64,000 nucleotides of DNA from Pantoea sp. At-9b (GCF_000175935.2 NC_014837.1:1-64000); one strand, 5' to 3'; positions 29,334 to 38,966 are shown, counted from the first letter of the stretch. The notes: generated by a model not told the origin, from the letters alone. Numbers and translations: made by a program.

Positions 29334-29390
29334 TGATCAATTTTTGATCAAGCTAACATAAAGAAATCGGCGGCTCTATGGCTTGATCAT
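29334..29390. promoter_or_regulatory. Candidate LacI-regulator operators
   Basis: TGATCAATTTTTGATCA at 29334-29350 and the inverted pair TTGATCAAGC (29344-29353) and GCTTGATCAT (29381-29390) lie just upstream of the LacI-family gene. GCTTGATCAA-type palindromes are plausible operators for that regulator. Confidence 0.5.
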
Positions 29391-29474
29391 ATTTGACAGC
29401 ATTGGGTAGCAGCAAGCGCCAAAAGTGGCGTAAAAACAGGCAGCATGGGCCTGGCAATGCAGGCCCATTGATTA

Positions 29475-30137
29475 TTATCCCAGCGGGGTGAGGGTGATTT
29501 CAACGCGGCGGTTCTGTGCTTTACCGGCCTCGGTGCTGTTGCTGGCAACCGGATTATCCGGCCCCAGACCCTGGGTGCGCAGACGGTTGGCTTCAACGCC
29601 CTGCACAATCAGCGCGCTGGCCACGCTCTCAGCACGTTGCTGCGACAGGCGCATATTCAGCGCGCGCGTGCCGGTGCTGTCGGTATAGCCGGTCACGTTG
29701 ACCGCAGTTTTCGGATACTCTTTTAGCACCATTGCTACGCCGGTCAGTGTGTTGGCCCCTGCCGGTTTCAGGTTGCTGCTGCTGGAATCGAAGGTCACGT
29801 TATTCGGCATATTCAGCACGATGTTGTCGCCCTGGCGCGTCACACTGACGCCGGTACCGCGCATTTTGTCGCGCAGTTTCGCTTCCTGCACATCCATGTA
29901 ATAACCAATACCACCGCCCAGCGCAGCGCCTGACGCTGCACCAATCAGTGCGCCTTTACCGCGATCTTTTTTCGATGACGACATCATCCCCACCCCAGCG
30001 CCGAGCACCGCGCCAAGACCCGCGCCAATGCCGGATTTGCCGGCCTGTGATTCGCCGGTATAGGGGTTAGTGGTACAGCCAGCCAATGCCAGGCTGCCGC
30101 TCAGTAACAAGGCAAGTGCAACAGTGTGCTTATTCAT
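29475..30137 (-). CDS. yiaD: OmpA-family lipoprotein YiaD
   Basis: A 220-residue outer-membrane lipoprotein (E. coli YiaD 219). The signal ends at the lipobox LALAGC with Cys21. It is followed by a glycine-zipper region (GIGAGLGAVLGAGVG, GAASGAALGGGIGYY) and a C-terminal OmpA-like peptidoglycan-binding domain (VTGYTDSTGTRALNMRLSQQ). YiaD is implicated in envelope integrity in E. coli. In E. coli yiaD is next to ghrB; here two LacI genes and the kgu operon lie between. Confidence 0.94.
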   Translation of the reverse strand: MNKHTVALALLLSGSLALAGCTTNPYTGESQAGKSGIGAGLGAVLGAGVGMMSSSKKDRGKGALIGAASGAALGGGIGYYMDVQEAKLRDKMRGTGVSVTRQGDNIVLNMPNNVTFDSSSSNLKPAGANTLTGVAMVLKEYPKTAVNVTGYTDSTGTRALNMRLSQQRAESVASALIVQGVEANRLRTQGLGPDNPVASNSTEAGKAQNRRVEITLTPLG

Positions 30138-30246
30138 TAAAAGTCCCTTAGATGTAAGTGGGGGAAAAACCCCAAAACGGTGCTGATTATGCCGTCAAAT
30201 CGTGGGAAAAAACGTGAGAATAAGTCTTAAATTGTAAAGAATTGCC

Positions 30247-30807
30247 TTACTGGTGAGCGGGATGGCAGAAACAATCGGTTTGGTGATCGTTAATCAGGCC
30301 ACAGGCTTGCATAAAAGAGTGGCAAATGGTTGGGCCGATGAATTTAAAGCCACGCTTTTTGAGCGCTTTTGACAGCGCGATAGCCGGTTCAGAGGTGGTC
30401 GGGGCCAGCTTGTAATCCGCATAGTTGTGTAAAATTGGCGTGTGGTGGACAAATTCCCAAATAAAGCGAGAAAAGTCCTCTCCATTGGCTTCCATTGCCT
30501 GATAAGCGCGCGCATTAGTCATAATCGCTGCCAGTTTGGCGCGGTGGCGAATTAACCCGCTATCCTGCATCAGGCGATCGAGATCCTGCTCATCCATCTG
30601 CGCGACGATTGACGGCTCAAACTGATGAAATGCACGTTGATAGTTTGCGCGTTTTTTTAACACCGTAATCCATGATAATCCGGCCTGCTGCCCTTCAAGG
30701 CACAGCATTTCAAATAAGGCACGCTTATCAGTTTGCGGCACTCCCCACTCGGTGTCGTGGTACGTCAGATAGAGCGGATCCTGTGTTACCCAGCCACAAC
30801 GTTGCAT
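30247..30807 (-). CDS. tag: DNA-3-methyladenine glycosylase I
   Basis: Tag removes 3-methyladenine from alkylated DNA. The 186-residue product begins MQRCGWVTQDPLYLTYHDTEWG. The zinc ligands are in place: Cys4, His17, His175 and Cys179. The E. coli neighbour yiaC is absent. Confidence 0.95.
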   Translation of the reverse strand: MQRCGWVTQDPLYLTYHDTEWGVPQTDKRALFEMLCLEGQQAGLSWITVLKKRANYQRAFHQFEPSIVAQMDEQDLDRLMQDSGLIRHRAKLAAIMTNARAYQAMEANGEDFSRFIWEFVHHTPILHNYADYKLAPTTSEPAIALSKALKKRGFKFIGPTICHSFMQACGLINDHQTDCFCHPAHQ

Positions 30808-30949
30808 TGCATCACTCCTTTAATGAGGAAAATACTTCGTTTCCCTTGACGTATTCAATAATCGGTTAATAGTTAAGCAATGGGCGCCGATAACTGTTGT
30901 ATCCAATACCTAAACGCCCGGTTCCTATCTGGCTCGTCAGGAGTCTTTC

Positions 30950-31645
30950 ATGTTGCAGAAAAGTCAGCGGTCAGGCCAGCACAATCTTGCGCTGGTGATG
31001 GGTAGTGCATGGCTATTTGCCGTGTCCTGCCCGGTATTGGCCTGGGATGAGACCAGCCAGGGCCAACCGGTGGCTTCGCCGGATTACAACGCCATACTTG
31101 CCGAAAAAATTTCCCAAAATCACCTAATGTTGACAGAAAATAGCGCGAATAATCTGATGGATGCCGCGCTGAACCCGCCGGGCGAGGCGATGGTCAACAT
31201 CCACACCGAAGCGGCCAGCGTCGGTGCCAGCCCCTTTACGAACCGATTGTCAGCAGGCTGGCAATTGCCGGTTAATGAGACGATGACCACCGGGCCGGTG
31301 GCGCAATACGCGGTCGATCCATCGCCCTTGAGTTGCCCGCAGTGTGAACTGGTCGATCGCAGCAAAGATGATCACATCGCATCGCTGGGGTGGCGCGTTG
31401 ATTCCAGTCTTGGCTGGATAGCGCCCTACGCACAGATAAGTTACAGCCACCAATTGGGGGAGATGAGCTTTACTCCGCGCAGTGATGACGGAATCACACG
31501 AGAGAACAATTGGATGGATGTGAGCGTCGGTGCCAATATGCCACTGGGGCAACATTTGTCGGCGTTTGCCTCATTTTCGCAAACCGGAGCCATGAGCAGC
31601 GGTGAGCAGTTCATTTATAGCCTGGGCGTCAGCGCCAGTTTTTAA
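30950..31645 (+). CDS. Autotransporter-barrel-like outer-membrane protein (truncated family member)
   Basis: A 231-residue protein with a strong AGGAG ribosome binding site and a likely signal peptide (ALVMGSAWLFAVSCPVLAW). The C-terminal half (SLGWRVDSSLGWIAPYAQISY, then WMDVSVGANMPLGQHLSAFA) looks like the last strands of the beta barrel of a GDSL-esterase-type autotransporter and ends in Phe (LGVSASF), the outer-membrane signature. There is no esterase or passenger domain, and the region is too short for the usual 12-strand barrel. It may be a remnant or a small independent barrel. Confidence 0.6.
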   Translation: MLQKSQRSGQHNLALVMGSAWLFAVSCPVLAWDETSQGQPVASPDYNAILAEKISQNHLMLTENSANNLMDAALNPPGEAMVNIHTEAASVGASPFTNRLSAGWQLPVNETMTTGPVAQYAVDPSPLSCPQCELVDRSKDDHIASLGWRVDSSLGWIAPYAQISYSHQLGEMSFTPRSDDGITRENNWMDVSVGANMPLGQHLSAFASFSQTGAMSSGEQFIYSLGVSASF

Positions 31646-31718
31646 TCGGCATAAAATGAGAAGCTGGATGCAGTGAGAAAAATATAATAAGCGCGCTAAT
31701 CATTATCATGGTAATAAA

Positions 31719-32375
31719 ATGCGCGAAAATTTAATTATTCTTGGCCGTGAGCTTACGGCATTTATCATCAGTGGAGCGGTTCTGGTTTTGGCGCTGGCGA
31801 TGGTCTACATCGACGTCAACTGGATGAATGATGCACTACATGAAACGTCTTTCACCGAACTGACACAGGAAGCCATGCTGGCGGTGATTGCGGGTCTGTT
31901 TTTCTATGCTTCACGCCAACGCCCGGCTCTGATCCTGGTCGGTGGCTTCTTCACCTGCATGCTTATCCGTGAACTGGATTTCCTGTTCGATATGATCGAG
32001 CTGGGATGCTGGGTGTGGTTTGCGCTGGCGATGGCAGCGGCTTCACTGGCGCTGGCGTTACGCCATCCTAAAGCCATTCTGCCGGGGCTGGTGGCGCTGG
32101 TTCAGCATCGTAGCTGGCAGATGATGGCCAGTGGCCTGCTGATTGTGCTGGTGTTCTCACGTCTGTTTGGGATGCACCAGCTGTGGCAGCATCTGATGTT
32201 GGATGGCTACAACCGGGTGGTGAAAAACATGGCTGAAGAGGGCAGTGAGCTTTTGGGTTACAGCCTCTGTCTGATCGCCTCGGTGCGGTATTTGTGGCAA
32301 ACCCGCCCGCAACCCGTCAGTGTCCCAGCGGCCGCCCGCGCGGAACACATCCAGCCACAGATCGTGACCCGCTAA
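31719..32375 (+). CDS. Inner-membrane protein of unknown function
   Basis: A 218-residue protein with about six membrane segments (around residues 13-33, 50-66, 70-86, 93-113, 134-152 and 174-191) and a cytosolic tail rich in Pro and Ala. I do not recognise a family. It starts with ATG 73 bp after the preceding gene and has a weak ribosome binding site. dnaT begins about 100 bp downstream. Confidence 0.65.
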   Translation: MRENLIILGRELTAFIISGAVLVLALAMVYIDVNWMNDALHETSFTELTQEAMLAVIAGLFFYASRQRPALILVGGFFTCMLIRELDFLFDMIELGCWVWFALAMAAASLALALRHPKAILPGLVALVQHRSWQMMASGLLIVLVFSRLFGMHQLWQHLMLDGYNRVVKNMAEEGSELLGYSLCLIASVRYLWQTRPQPVSVPAAARAEHIQPQIVTR

Positions 32376-32477
32376 CCTTTTTGGCGATCCTGCGCGCTAA
32401 AACAGGTACACTGCAACCTTAGCGTCGGGCGGGATACCCCGTTCGGCGCACTGGGCTTGTCAACGTCAGGTTTCTTC

Positions 32478-33014
32478 ATGTCAGTCAAAATCTTAACTTC
32501 TACGCTGGTCGGGTTGGATGGCTTTTGCCAGGACCCGCTCACGGTGCTGCAACAGGCAGAAAATGGCACGCTGGCGGTGTTGCATCATAATGCACCGGCG
32601 TTTTATGCGCTGACGCCACAGCGGTTGGCACAATTGCTGGCGCTGGAAGCCGCCGCGCAGCAACCCAGCGATGTCACCCTGGATGACAGCTTGTTTGATA
32701 CTTCGCTTCCGCCGATAGCGGCTCCGGTTGGGAAATTCGCCATGTATGCGGGCTGGCAGCCGGATGCCGATTTTCAACGCCAGGCGGCCATCTGGGGCGT
32801 GGCGCTGAGCGAACCGGTAACCCCGGCTGAGCTGGCGACTTTTGTCGCTTATTGGCAGGCGGAAGGGCGATTGTTCCATCATGTGCAGTGGCAGCAGAAG
32901 TTAGCGCGCAGCGTGCAAATGAACCGGGCAGCCAATGGTGGGCAGCCGAAGCGTGATATCACGCAGATCAGCAATACTGATTATGATATTCCCGATGGTT
33001 TCCGAGGTGAGTGA
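32478..33014 (+). CDS. dnaT: Primosomal protein DnaT
   Basis: DnaT takes part in PriA-dependent replication restart, helping to load DnaB-DnaC. The 178-residue product matches E. coli DnaT ([59 protein letters not shown]). The ATG at 32478 begins [12 protein letters not shown], aligning with other DnaT starts. The stop overlaps the dnaC ATG by one base (TGATG), so translation is coupled. Confidence 0.93.
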   Translation: MSVKILTSTLVGLDGFCQDPLTVLQQAENGTLAVLHHNAPAFYALTPQRLAQLLALEAAAQQPSDVTLDDSLFDTSLPPIAAPVGKFAMYAGWQPDADFQRQAAIWGVALSEPVTPAELATFVAYWQAEGRLFHHVQWQQKLARSVQMNRAANGGQPKRDITQISNTDYDIPDGFRGE

Positions 33015-33754
33015 TGAAAACGCCGAACGATCTATTCAACCGTCTGAAAAAACTGATGCCGGCAGATGTAAAGCCAAAATTCACCAGTGGTGAAGAGTTG
33101 CTGGCCTGGAACCAGGAGCAGGGCCGCCTGCGTTCTGAGGCGATTGTGCGTGAAAACCGTGCGATGAAAATGCAGCGTATTATGGGTCGTTCCGGCATCC
33201 GTGAGCTGCATATGAACTGCTCGTTCGACAACTATCGGGTGGAAAATGAAGGGCAACGCAAGGCGTTAAGCCTGGCGAGGGAATACGCCGCAGGCTTTGA
33301 CAACAGTATCTCCAGCTTTGTGTTTTCCGGTCGCCCCGGCACCGGTAAAAATCATCTGGCGGCGGCAATCGGCAATGACCTGATTATTCGCGGCAAGAGC
33401 GTGCTGATTGTCACGGTGGCGGATTTGATGTCGAGCATGAAAGGCACCTTCAGCGGCGGGAGCGATATCACCGAAGAACGCCTGTTGCAGGATCTCAGCA
33501 CCGTTGATCTGCTGGTGATCGATGAGATCGGCATGCAGAGCGAATCACGCTATGAAAAAGTGATCATCAATCAGATTGTTGATCGCCGCTCCTCCTCCAA
33601 ACGCCCGACGGGCATGTTGTCGAACCTCGATCCGGCGGGCATGAATGCGCTGCTGGGAGAACGCGTGATGGACCGTATGCGCCTTGGCAACAGCTTGTGG
33701 GTGCGCTTCGACTGGGAAAGTTACCGCAGCCGCGTGCGCGGCGATGAGTATTAA
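33014..33754 (+). CDS. dnaC: DNA helicase loader DnaC
   Basis: DnaC is an AAA+ ATPase that loads the DnaB helicase. The 246-residue product (E. coli 245) has Walker A GRPGTGKNH, Walker B LLVIDEIGMQ and the conserved IINQIVDRRSSSKRPTGML. The N-terminal region binds DnaB. The ATG at 33014 overlaps the dnaT stop; the GTG just before it is not needed. Confidence 0.95.
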   Translation: MKTPNDLFNRLKKLMPADVKPKFTSGEELLAWNQEQGRLRSEAIVRENRAMKMQRIMGRSGIRELHMNCSFDNYRVENEGQRKALSLAREYAAGFDNSISSFVFSGRPGTGKNHLAAAIGNDLIIRGKSVLIVTVADLMSSMKGTFSGGSDITEERLLQDLSTVDLLVIDEIGMQSESRYEKVIINQIVDRRSSSKRPTGMLSNLDPAGMNALLGERVMDRMRLGNSLWVRFDWESYRSRVRGDEY

Positions 33755-33870
33755 TTATCCAACCTCATTTTACCTGGTGCGCCACGTCAAAAATGGCAAC
33801 AAAGTCTGAGATAAAGCGCACCCGGACACTGCTACACTGAACCTCTTCCATTCTGCCGGTTGAGGTTGTC

Positions 33871-35004
33871 ATGAAAGCGATGGGCAAAGGGCCAGCGTTA
33901 TTACGACTGAATAACCTGAAGCGGGTGATGACGCAGCTGCGTCATACCCGAGTGACCTCCCGCCAGGATTTAGCCCAGGCATTAACCCTCAGCAAAAATA
34001 CCGTTTCGCTGATTGTGGATGACTTACTGGCGCAGGGATTGATCAATGAGCTGGGGCCGGTGAGCGTCGCGGCTGCCGGGCGACCGAAAATTGAGATCGC
34101 GTTACGTCCAGAAAAGCTCAAAAGTGCAGGCATAATGGTGGAACGTCAGGCCATACACTGGCGGGTTTGCGACTATTTCTCCCAGGTGATTGCCGAGCAG
34201 ACCTGGCGCACCGACACCAGCGACCCAGCAGCGCTACTCCAGGAGCTGGTAGAGTGCTGCCAGGCCTTGCGGGCAGCGCATCCTGAACTGATTGGTGTTG
34301 CGATGGGTTTTCCTGGCATCGTCGATCCGTTGCGTGGCTGGATGCATTTCTCTTCCCATCTTGGCTGGCAGGACGTGGATTTGCTGACGCCGTTGCGACG
34401 CGGGATTGATCTGCCATTACGTATCATGAATAACGTCAAAGCGGCGGCGTTGCTGTCGGTGCAGCAACTGGCGCTGGATAAAAGCCAAAGCCATTTCTAT
34501 TTGCGCATTGCCGAAGGGATTGGCGGTGCGTTAGTGCAGCACGGTGAAGTGTTTACCGGCAGCAGTTGGACTGCGGGTGAGGTGGGGCATTTGACGGTTC
34601 AACCCAACGGCGCTCGCTGTAGCTGTGGACGTTTGGGGTGCCTGGAAGCCCTGGTCAGCCAGCCCGCCATTCAACAACAGCTGACGCGACGTAAACCGGG
34701 TCTGCGCTGGCAGCAGCGTGACAGCGAACCGGCAATTGTCGACGCGGTGATGGGCGAAGCGGGCGCGCAGCTCGGGAGCGCACTGAGTCAGGTAATGCTG
34801 TTACTTAACCCGGCCAGCATTATGATTGATGCTGCGTGGAATGCCTCTCCCACCTTTATTCAGGCGGTGCAGCAGGCCGCCGGAGCGAGCACGCTGGAAT
34901 TTACCTTCGCGCATACCGCGCTGCATTTTCTGCCGCAGCGCATCGATCCCGCCAACGGTTTAGCACTGGCGGTGATTGAACAGTATGAGCAGCGGATGGG
35001 ATGA
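33871..35004 (+). CDS. ROK-family regulator (NagC/Mlc/XylR type)
   Basis: A 377-residue ROK protein with an N-terminal winged helix (VTSRQDLAQALTLSKNTVSL) and a sugar-kinase-like domain. The zinc motif CSCGRLGC is intact. Such proteins repress sugar-uptake genes. The neighbour, convergent across a hairpin, is a sugar-porter MFS gene that might be its target (inference). Confidence 0.83.
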   Translation: MKAMGKGPALLRLNNLKRVMTQLRHTRVTSRQDLAQALTLSKNTVSLIVDDLLAQGLINELGPVSVAAAGRPKIEIALRPEKLKSAGIMVERQAIHWRVCDYFSQVIAEQTWRTDTSDPAALLQELVECCQALRAAHPELIGVAMGFPGIVDPLRGWMHFSSHLGWQDVDLLTPLRRGIDLPLRIMNNVKAAALLSVQQLALDKSQSHFYLRIAEGIGGALVQHGEVFTGSSWTAGEVGHLTVQPNGARCSCGRLGCLEALVSQPAIQQQLTRRKPGLRWQQRDSEPAIVDAVMGEAGAQLGSALSQVMLLLNPASIMIDAAWNASPTFIQAVQQAAGASTLEFTFAHTALHFLPQRIDPANGLALAVIEQYEQRMG

Positions 35005-35007
35005 AAA

Positions 35008-35029
35008 GGGTGCGCATCAACGCGCACCC
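35008..35029. terminator. Bidirectional hairpin between ROK and MFS genes
   Basis: GGGTGCGC (35008-35015) pairs with GCGCACCC (35022-35029) around an ATCAAC loop, between convergent genes. There is no clear T-run, so termination would be moderate. Confidence 0.55.
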
Positions 35030-35038
35030 GGGGTGATG

Positions 35039-36502
35039 CTAGTGACGCGGAATATTCAGTGATTCACTGGTTTTTGCACTGCCGGTGCTGGCTGGCAGAT
35101 CTGCCTCAACATTAAACTTCTCCAGTACCAGACCGTGAATTTTCTCCAGCGATACCCCGGCAGTTTCCGGTAAATAACGGAAGGTGAAGAAGTACATACC
35201 GAGCGAGAAAATCGCGAACAGCAGCAGCGGGAAGCCACCGTGGAACATGTCGATCAGCAGTGGATTGCTGTTCATGATCGGGAAGGTGGTACTGATGACA
35301 AAGTTTGCCATCGACATCGCGCAGATCGAGATCCCCACGCAGATGGAACGAATTTCCGTCGGGAAGATTTCACCCAGCACCGTCCAGACAATCTGTCCCC
35401 AGGTCATGCCGAAGAAAATCATATACGCGAACAGGCCGATCACCGGCAGCAGGCCGGGCAGGTGATAGTAGAAGGCGATGAACGAGTAGGCGAGGAAGAT
35501 ACAAGAGGTGATAGCACCCAGCAGCAGCAGTTTGCGACGCCCCACTTTATCGATCAGCGTCATCCCGGCCAGCACACCGATAAACTGGCAAACCGACAGC
35601 CAGAAGGTTTGCAACAGCGCCGAATCGACACTGCCGGAGACATTCTTCAGCAGCGTCGGCCCGAAATACTGAATCACGTTGATGCCGCTGATTTGGTTGC
35701 CGACCGCCAGACCGATGCCGATCACCAGCAAAGGCACGGTGGTTTTATCCAGACGAAAGCGTGCCTTATGCTGGCGCGCGGTTTCATCAGAGAACGAGTG
35801 TTTGATCTCACTAAAGACGCTCTCCGCGTGTTCGCGATTGGAGATTTTGGTCAGCGTATCCAGCGCCGCATCATATTTGCCTTTCAGCACGTTCCAGCGC
35901 GGTGATTCCGGGATAAAAGCGATAAAGAAGATAAACAGCGCACACGGCACCAGCGCCGTTGCCAGAATATAACGCCATCCCATTGCGATCATCGCTTCCG
36001 GCAGCATCGATTTGGTGATGAAGTAGTTGGTCAGCAACACCACCGATTGTCCCCCGACACAACATACCGCGTACAGTGCGGTGGTGCGGCCACGAAACTT
36101 TGAAGGCGACAACTCGGCCAGATAAATGGGGGAAATCACGGAAGCGAGGCCAATCGCCAGTCCACCAATCATGCGGAACAGGACGAACACCGTGAAGTTA
36201 TGCGCAATGGCGGTACCAATGACCGAAACGGTAAACAGTAACGCGGTAATGGCGAGGGATTTTTTTCGCCCCAGCGCATCGCTCAAACGTGGCGCGATAA
36301 AGCAGCCGACCAGACTGCCGAGCAGAATGTTAGACACGGCCCAGCCGGTTTCTGCCGGAGTCAGCTGGAAGTATTCACTTAACGGTTCGATAGCACCGGA
36401 GATGATGGAAGAGTCATAGCCCATCAGCAGCCCGCCAAATGCGGCGACGGTGCAACAGAGAATGACATACTTCATGTTGTAGCGCTTTTGCCTGGTATTC
36501 AT
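35039..36502 (-). CDS. Sugar-porter family MFS transporter
   Basis: A 487-residue inner-membrane symporter of the AraE/GalP/XylE sugar-porter family with 12 predicted membrane segments. Family marks are GGLLMGYDSSIISGAI, RMIGGLAIGLASVISPIYLAE, PESPRW and the later INVIQYFGP and RYLPETAGVSLE. AAGGGG lies eight bases before the ATG. The substrate cannot be told. It is divergent from an IdnR/GntR-like regulator, 391 bp away, and convergent with the ROK regulator; either could control it. Confidence 0.88.
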   Translation of the reverse strand: MNTRQKRYNMKYVILCCTVAAFGGLLMGYDSSIISGAIEPLSEYFQLTPAETGWAVSNILLGSLVGCFIAPRLSDALGRKKSLAITALLFTVSVIGTAIAHNFTVFVLFRMIGGLAIGLASVISPIYLAELSPSKFRGRTTALYAVCCVGGQSVVLLTNYFITKSMLPEAMIAMGWRYILATALVPCALFIFFIAFIPESPRWNVLKGKYDAALDTLTKISNREHAESVFSEIKHSFSDETARQHKARFRLDKTTVPLLVIGIGLAVGNQISGINVIQYFGPTLLKNVSGSVDSALLQTFWLSVCQFIGVLAGMTLIDKVGRRKLLLLGAITSCIFLAYSFIAFYYHLPGLLPVIGLFAYMIFFGMTWGQIVWTVLGEIFPTEIRSICVGISICAMSMANFVISTTFPIMNSNPLLIDMFHGGFPLLLFAIFSLGMYFFTFRYLPETAGVSLEKIHGLVLEKFNVEADLPASTGSAKTSESLNIPRH

Positions 36503-36893
36503 TGTTATAGCCCCTTGTCTCTACCGCCTGAACGTTGCTTGTCCAGAAAGAGGAATGTTGTAGGTTGTCGATGTTCCGTTAATTCGCACAGGGTACTCAT
36601 ATTGGAATATATTTTCTAAATGGATATTTTTGGATCATTTTTTCCAAAATGTGTGAGGTATGTTGCGAAAATTGCGGTTTGGGTTAAGTGGGTTAAAGTT
36701 TATCCAGATGAAATGATAGGTTTTTTGTCATTGCTGCCAGAGCGGAGCATTGCACAACTTGCTTTTCTCTGGAATTTTCATTCTGAAATGACAGGAAAAT
36801 AACGGGTTATCACCCTGGCACGGCTTGGTTTCATTTTTTTCCGGGCAGCAGGCATAATACGTTGATTGAAAGGCCGTCTTTGCGGACATCGCG
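36503..36893. promoter_or_regulatory. Divergent control region of MFS and LacI-family genes
   Basis: No gene is seen in these 391 bp. The region is AT-rich, with an inverted repeat TTTTGGA (36628-36634) / TCCAAAA (36643-36649) and a near-palindrome ATAACGGGTTAT (36799-36810), about 85 bp before the LacI-family start. The latter resembles GntR/IdnR-type operators (TAACCGGTTA-like). Confidence 0.45.
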
Positions 36894-37886
36894 ATGAAAA
36901 CGCAGCGCATCACCCTGGATGATATTGCCACCCTGGCGGGGGTCACCAAGATGACGGTGAGCCGATATTTACGCACGCCGGAAAAAGTAAAAACGGAAAC
37001 GGCCGACAAAATTGCCAGCGTGATTGCCGAGATTGGTTATACGCCCGATCCTGACAACCTTGCCCAGACCAGCTCCAGCCCACCGCGCATTGGTGTGCTT
37101 ATTCCCTCCTTTAATAATCAAATCTTTGCCGATCTGCTGGCGGGTATCGAGTCGGTGACCAGCGCGCAGGGCTACCAAACGCTGGTGGTCAACTATGACT
37201 ACAACCCGCAGCGGGAAGAAGAACAAATCGCCACGGTGCTGGCGCTGAATATTAAAGGGCTGATCCTCACCGAATCGGTGCACACGGTACGCGCCGAAAA
37301 ATACCTGAAAGCCGCCAGCATCCCGGTGGCGGAAGTCATGGGGCTGACCGAGGCGCGCGATCGCATCAATGTGGGCTTTGATAACTATCGTGCCGGGTAC
37401 GACATGACGGCGATGCTACTGGCGAGCGGCAAAAAGCGCGTGATCTACTTTGGCTCCATGTCGGATCGCCGCGATGAACAACGCTATGCCGGGTACTGTG
37501 ATGCGGTGTCAGCGGCGGGATTGCCAGAAGGGCGCATCGTACCGAACAAGGTTTCCTCGGTGTCGATTGGCACTGGCATGATGACGCTGGCACGCCAACT
37601 CTACCCGGATATGGACGCGATTCTGTGCACCAATGATGATCTGGCGGTAGGGGTGTTGCAGGAGTGCCATGCGGCGGGCATTGCCGTGCCGCAGTCGATG
37701 GCGATAGCCGGTTTTCACGGGCTGGAAATTGGTCAGGTCACCACGCCCCGGCTGGCGAGTGTTATCACGCCACGTTTCGAAATGGGTAAGGTGGCGACCG
37801 AGATCGTCATTAAAAAGATTAACCACCTGCCGACCATCGAACAGGTCAATCTGCACTATCGCTTGTCGATGGGAGCCACCATCTGA
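36894..37886 (+). CDS. LacI-family regulator, IdnR/GntR-like
   Basis: A 330-residue LacI-family regulator whose N terminus (ITLDDIATLAGVTKMTVSRY) and core (IGVLIPSFNNQIFADLLAGI, FCTNDDLAVG-type) match E. coli IdnR and GntR, which sense gluconate or idonate. The full length is intact. It is divergent from the sugar-porter gene and followed by a strong terminator. Regulation of gluconate- or idonate-type uptake is likely, but idonate enzyme genes are not nearby. Confidence 0.84.
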   Translation: MKTQRITLDDIATLAGVTKMTVSRYLRTPEKVKTETADKIASVIAEIGYTPDPDNLAQTSSSPPRIGVLIPSFNNQIFADLLAGIESVTSAQGYQTLVVNYDYNPQREEEQIATVLALNIKGLILTESVHTVRAEKYLKAASIPVAEVMGLTEARDRINVGFDNYRAGYDMTAMLLASGKKRVIYFGSMSDRRDEQRYAGYCDAVSAAGLPEGRIVPNKVSSVSIGTGMMTLARQLYPDMDAILCTNDDLAVGVLQECHAAGIAVPQSMAIAGFHGLEIGQVTTPRLASVITPRFEMGKVATEIVIKKINHLPTIEQVNLHYRLSMGATI

Positions 37887-37891
37887 AAAAC

Positions 37892-37923
37892 AAAAAACCC
37901 GCTCATTTCTGAACGGGTTTTTT
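37892..37923. terminator. Bidirectional terminator after IdnR-like gene
   Basis: AAAAAACCCG (37892-37901) pairs with CGGGTTTTTT (37914-37923), closing the LacI-family gene. It has an A-run on one side and a T-run on the other, so it can also terminate the convergent acyltransferase transcript. Confidence 0.85.
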
Positions 37924-37931
37924 GTTTACCG

Positions 37932-38966
37932 CTAATCGCGTGCGGTGTTGCCAGCAATCGGTGGCGGCGTGTGGTGCGCGCGCTTCAGGAAGCGGCTTTC
38001 CAGCAAATTCCACGAGGTATAGGCCAGCGCCAGAGTAATAACAATCGTCAGCAGTACGCCGAGGTAGGCGTTGGCGCTGAACACGCCGAAATGTTGCAGC
38101 AACTGAATAATCGGCCAGTGATAGAGGTACATGCCATAAGACAGGTCACCGTACTGGCTGATTTTGATCTCACTGCACAGGTTGGTGCAGAACAGAATCA
38201 CCACGGAAGAGAAGGCGATGGGCGCGATAAGGAAGGTGTAGTCGGTGTTTTTGAACAACAGAAACACCACCAGCGACACAATGGTGATTTCTTTCAGGCG
38301 ATCAAAGGCAGGTTGATACGTCGCCAGCAGACTACCAAAGAAGAAGTAAGAGGCGAGTGAGATAAACTGTTTCGCCAGGGTATCGGCTTTAGGACCGGTA
38401 TACACCATCGAGAAATAGAAGAACCACAGGCTGGAGATGATGAAAATCGCTATCCAGACTTTCAGCGGGCTTTTCTTCATCAGCGGCAGGACAAAAGGCA
38501 GCAGGACGTAAAGCGTCAGCTCAGCCTTAATCGTCCACAGCGAACCATCCATTGGCTGGTTGGGGTTATCGGTGAATACCCCAGGGAGCGAAGGTTGGAT
38601 GAAGTTGAGGAACGAAAAATTCGCGATCAGATACTTAATAGTTTCTTTGTTCTTCAGAAAATCGACGATGGGCAGAGTAGTGACGCACATCCCAATCACA
38701 AAACACATAATCACCACAAAAATATAAGCAGGGAAAATGCGTTGTACGCGTTTAATAAAATAGGAGGTGAGTGATTTACTTCTCAAGTAACTTTGAGCAA
38801 TAAGAAAACCACTTATTGCGAAAAATCCCCTTACGGCAAAATCCCCATTCAGGAAGTGCGACAGGAAACGAATGTCAGCATTTCTCGTCACTTCGGCTGA
38901 ATGCACCAGTAACACGATAAAGGCGAGCGATAGTCGGACGATGTCGAAGTTATTTTTTTCGTTCAT
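37932..38966 (-). CDS. OafA-type membrane acyltransferase
   Basis: A 344-residue acyltransferase-3 family membrane protein with about ten predicted membrane segments. The family motif RVQRIFPAY and GVxxFxxISGFL-like AVRGFFAISGFLIAQ are present, with an early histidine, LLVHS. These enzymes O-acetylate surface sugars. The nearby EpsG-type polymerase suggests that the acceptor is an exopolysaccharide (inference). Confidence 0.82.
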   Translation of the reverse strand: MNEKNNFDIVRLSLAFIVLLVHSAEVTRNADIRFLSHFLNGDFAVRGFFAISGFLIAQSYLRSKSLTSYFIKRVQRIFPAYIFVVIMCFVIGMCVTTLPIVDFLKNKETIKYLIANFSFLNFIQPSLPGVFTDNPNQPMDGSLWTIKAELTLYVLLPFVLPLMKKSPLKVWIAIFIISSLWFFYFSMVYTGPKADTLAKQFISLASYFFFGSLLATYQPAFDRLKEITIVSLVVFLLFKNTDYTFLIAPIAFSSVVILFCTNLCSEIKISQYGDLSYGMYLYHWPIIQLLQHFGVFSANAYLGVLLTIVITLALAYTSWNLLESRFLKRAHHTPPPIAGNTARD

